From the NCBI GenBank assembly GCA_949878535.1, contig CATLAS010000068.1, positions 1 through 5,951 on the forward strand: 5,951 nucleotides of DNA. Reading direction: 5' to 3'. The stretch's first letter is position 1; each line of letters opens with the position of its first letter. The stretch is from an uncultured Eubacteriales bacterium. Its GTDB lineage: Bacteria; Bacillota; Clostridia; Oscillospirales; CAG-272. Both the position numbers and the translations under genes were made by a program. The notes under the pieces were generated by a model. It saw only the letters and a list, made by a program, of their open reading frames with translations. It ran no database searches and was not told the origin of the DNA. This document shows, piece after piece, positions 3,884-5,951 of this stretch.

Positions 3884-5110
3884 ATGACTGTTACTGTGAA
3901 CGGAAAAAATCTGCATGGCACAGTCCCAGCAGTAACTTCAAAATCCATGGCGCATCGGCTGCTGATCTGCGCCGCCCTTGCCGAAGAACCGACTACCATA
4001 GGATGCAGCGTCCTCTCTGAAGACATCGAAGCCACCTGGCACTGTCTGGAATCTGCCTTTGCTGACATCTCTTATCATGACGGTGCCTTTACAGTAACAC
4101 CGCATAAAAAGGCAGCCAATGATACTATAGCAATAGACTGCGGCGAATCCGGATCTACCCTGCGGTTTCTTATCCCGATTTTGTGTGCACAGGGCGTGAA
4201 TGCGGATATTGCACTCCACGGCAGACTGCCGGATCGCCCCCTCTCCCCCCTGCGGGAAGAACTGATCCGCTATGGCTGCACCCTTTCGGAGCAGGGCTCC
4301 AATCCCCTATCGGTGCGGGGAAAACTACAGTCCGGCAATTTCACCCTCCGGGGCGATGTGTCCTCCCAGTTTATTTCCGGGCTTCTGTTTGCGCTTCCTC
4401 TTTGCAAGGGGGATAGCACTCTTACGATAACCGGAAAATTGGAATCCGCTTCTTATGTAGATATGACTCTGTGGGCGTTGAAAGCTTTTGGTATCATTAT
4501 TCAACGCACCGACACAGGATACAAAATCCCCGGCGGACAAACATACCGCTCCCCCGGTATGATCGAAGCGGAAGGAGACTGGTCGGCGGCGGCATTCTGG
4601 AAGGTGTGCAAATTTCTGGGAGCTCCTGTAGAGGTAACCGGACTGCAAAGCGATTCCCTGCAGGGAGACAAAGCAATCTGCGACATTCTTGAAAAAATGC
4701 GCACAGAGAAGAACTGCAAAATTGACATAGCAAACACACCGGACCTGGTGCTGATTCTTTCCGTTGCAGCACTGGGTACTCCAGGAGAAACTACAATCTG
4801 CAATGCTGCCCGGGTACGGCTGAAGGAAAGCGATCGCCTTGCCACCTCTGCGGCTCTGATCCGTACAATGGGCGGCATAGTGCAGGAGCTGGAGGATGGA
4901 CTGATTATCCAGGGTGGCGGCGCACTTCATGGCGGCACGATTGACGCTACCGGAGATCACCGGATTGCCATGTCTGCTGCAATTGCTTCTGTAATCTGCG
5001 GAGACGTGACTATTCATGGCGCACAATCCGCATCCAAATCCTATCCAGCGTTCTGGAAGGATTTTGAGATGCTGGGCGGCTCGGTAAAATATCAGGAAGA
5101 GAGACTTTAA
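3884..5110 (+). CDS. aroA: 3-Phosphoshikimate 1-carboxyvinyltransferase (EPSP synthase)
   Basis: This enzyme transfers the enolpyruvyl group of PEP to shikimate-3-phosphate, giving EPSP, in the cytoplasm. From ATG 3884 it has 408 residues, slightly shorter than the E. coli enzyme. Motifs in order are SKSMAHRLLI (19-28; Lys20 and Arg25 bind substrate), DCGESGSTLRFL (85-96), GRLPDRPLSPL (113-123), SSQFISGLL (160-168), EAEGDWSAAAFW (228-239), NTPDLV (284-289; Asp287 equivalent to the catalytic Asp), RLKESDRLA (312-320; Glu315, Arg318), GDHRIAM (357-363) and SASKSYP (382-388; Lys385). The PEP-loop motif CGESGSTLRF differs from the enterobacterial form (LGNAGTAMRP), so this is a divergent Firmicute-type enzyme. 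Upstream extension to 3773 adds 37 residues of repeat-derived and leader sequence and is rejected. aroC begins one base after the stop, which indicates tight coupling. Confidence 0.96.
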   Translation: MTVTVNGKNLHGTVPAVTSKSMAHRLLICAALAEEPTTIGCSVLSEDIEATWHCLESAFADISYHDGAFTVTPHKKAANDTIAIDCGESGSTLRFLIPILCAQGVNADIALHGRLPDRPLSPLREELIRYGCTLSEQGSNPLSVRGKLQSGNFTLRGDVSSQFISGLLFALPLCKGDSTLTITGKLESASYVDMTLWALKAFGIIIQRTDTGYKIPGGQTYRSPGMIEAEGDWSAAAFWKVCKFLGAPVEVTGLQSDSLQGDKAICDILEKMRTEKNCKIDIANTPDLVLILSVAALGTPGETTICNAARVRLKESDRLATSAALIRTMGGIVQELEDGLIIQGGGALHGGTIDATGDHRIAMSAAIASVICGDVTIHGAQSASKSYPAFWKDFEMLGGSVKYQEERL

Positions 5111-5111
5111 C

Positions 5112-5951
5112 ATGGCAAGCATATACGGAAACAAACTGAAAATATCCATATTCGGGCAGTCCCATTCCGCCGGAATCGGCGTTACCATAGACGGTCTGCC
5201 CGCAGGGTTTCCCATAGATACAGCGCAGCTTGCGCAGTTTCTTGCCCGTCGGGCACCAGGAAAAAGTCCCCTGGCAACCCCCCGTCGGGAAGGAGACGAG
5301 GTAGAATTTTTATGTGGGCTGTACAACGGTGCAACCTGCGGCGCTCCTCTTACAGGAATCATCCGAAATACAAACACTCGCAGCGGCGACTATTCCAATC
5401 TGGCAGACTGCCCCCGTCCGGGGCATGCAGATTACACTGCTGCTGTAAAATGGAACGGGCATCAGGATCCTACCGGCGGCGGACATTTCTCCGGACGGTT
5501 GACTGCGCCTTTATGTATTGCCGGAGGCATTGCTCTGCAAATTCTGGAAAAGCAGGGAGTCACAGTAGGCGCGCACATAGCCCAAATTGAAAATGCAACC
5601 GACACACCCTTTGACAGAGTAAATATTTCTGCAAAAGAACTGAAAACGATCACAGGAAAGTCCTTTCCTGTAGTAAATGACAATATTGCATCTGCCATGG
5701 AAGCGGCAATCCTTGCCGCAAAAAAAGCAGGCGATTCTGTTGGCGGAATCATCGAATGCGCCGCAATAGGCCTGCCTGTTGGAACAGGGGATCCAATGTT
5801 TGACGGCTTGGAAAGCAGGCTTGCCTCCATGCTGTTTGCTGTTCCAGCGGTTAAAGGTGTAGAATTCGGTGCAGGCTTTGGCTGCGCATCTATGCGGGGG
5901 AGCCAATGCAACGATCCCTACTGCATTCGGGACGGTGCAGTACGTACTACT
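5112..5951 (+). CDS. aroC: Chorismate synthase (3' end beyond window)
   Basis: This enzyme removes phosphate from EPSP to give chorismate, the branch point to Phe, Tyr and Trp; it needs reduced FMN although the reaction has no net redox change. The open frame runs from ATG 5112 to the window edge, 280 residues without a stop; the family is usually about 350-400 residues, so roughly the last quarter is missing. Motifs are SIFGQSHSAGIG (12-23, with His18), RPGHADYTAAVKW (102-114, with His105), GGGHFSGRLTAP (122-133) and GVEFGAGF near residues 251-258. His18 and His105 match the two conserved active-site histidines. GQSHSAG and SGRLTAP differ from the common GESHG and SARET forms. The start is one base after the aroA stop, with AGGA at 5094-5097 inside aroA as a weak ribosome binding site, so translation is probably coupled. 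Confidence 0.95.
   Translation, partial: MASIYGNKLKISIFGQSHSAGIGVTIDGLPAGFPIDTAQLAQFLARRAPGKSPLATPRREGDEVEFLCGLYNGATCGAPLTGIIRNTNTRSGDYSNLADCPRPGHADYTAAVKWNGHQDPTGGGHFSGRLTAPLCIAGGIALQILEKQGVTVGAHIAQIENATDTPFDRVNISAKELKTITGKSFPVVNDNIASAMEAAILAAKKAGDSVGGIIECAAIGLPVGTGDPMFDGLESRLASMLFAVPAVKGVEFGAGFGCASMRGSQCNDPYCIRDGAVRTT

Noticed and set aside
4325..5377. Long open frame on the - strand (350 codons) across aroA and aroC.
   Set aside because: It is antisense to two well-conserved genes, has Cys/Ser/Arg-rich composition with no family motif, and mirrors codon bias of the sense genes.

Overview
The window carries the start of an aromatic amino acid (shikimate/chorismate) biosynthesis operon from a Gram-positive anaerobe. 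All genes are on the + strand, in the order aroF (DAHP synthase), tyrA (prephenate dehydrogenase), aroB (3-dehydroquinate synthase), aroA (EPSP synthase) and aroC (chorismate synthase, cut by the window end). A Clostridia/Oscillospiraceae-like gut Firmicute is my best guess. The reasons are the protein types (class I-beta DAHP synthase, stand-alone TyrA), the gene order, GAAAGG-type ribosome binding sites and G/C-tract palindromic repeats between genes. This is inference, not a database match.

Positions 1-190 hold what appears to be a complete ribosome-mediated transcription attenuator. A -10-like TATAAT lies at 4-9. A 24-codon leader peptide gene (60-134) has ten aromatic codons (five Tyr, five Phe, no Trp) and the central run YSYFYFYF. 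An intrinsic terminator follows at 163-190. The segment over the leader stop codon can pair with the 5' arm of the terminator to form an antiterminator, and an upstream segment can sequester it. This is the architecture of enterobacterial pheA or trp attenuators, here in front of a Firmicute-type aro operon where one would more often expect a T-box. It is the most interesting item in the window.

Positions 191-524 separate the attenuator from aroF and are largely a composite palindromic repeat. A second copy (3491-3780) fills most of the 392-bp gap between aroB and aroA. The two copies have nearly identical right arms, but their AT-rich cores are related in opposite orientation. Both repeats create false in-frame N-terminal extensions of the next gene. 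The better starts, each with a GAAAGG-like site, are 525 for aroF and 3884 for aroA.

The genes form a pathway: AroF condenses PEP and erythrose-4-phosphate, AroB closes the ring, AroA adds a second PEP to shikimate-3-phosphate, AroC makes chorismate, and TyrA acts on prephenate in the tyrosine branch. aroD/aroQ, aroE, aroK, chorismate mutase and prephenate dehydratase are not in the window and may lie downstream. I see no convincing gene on the - strand.
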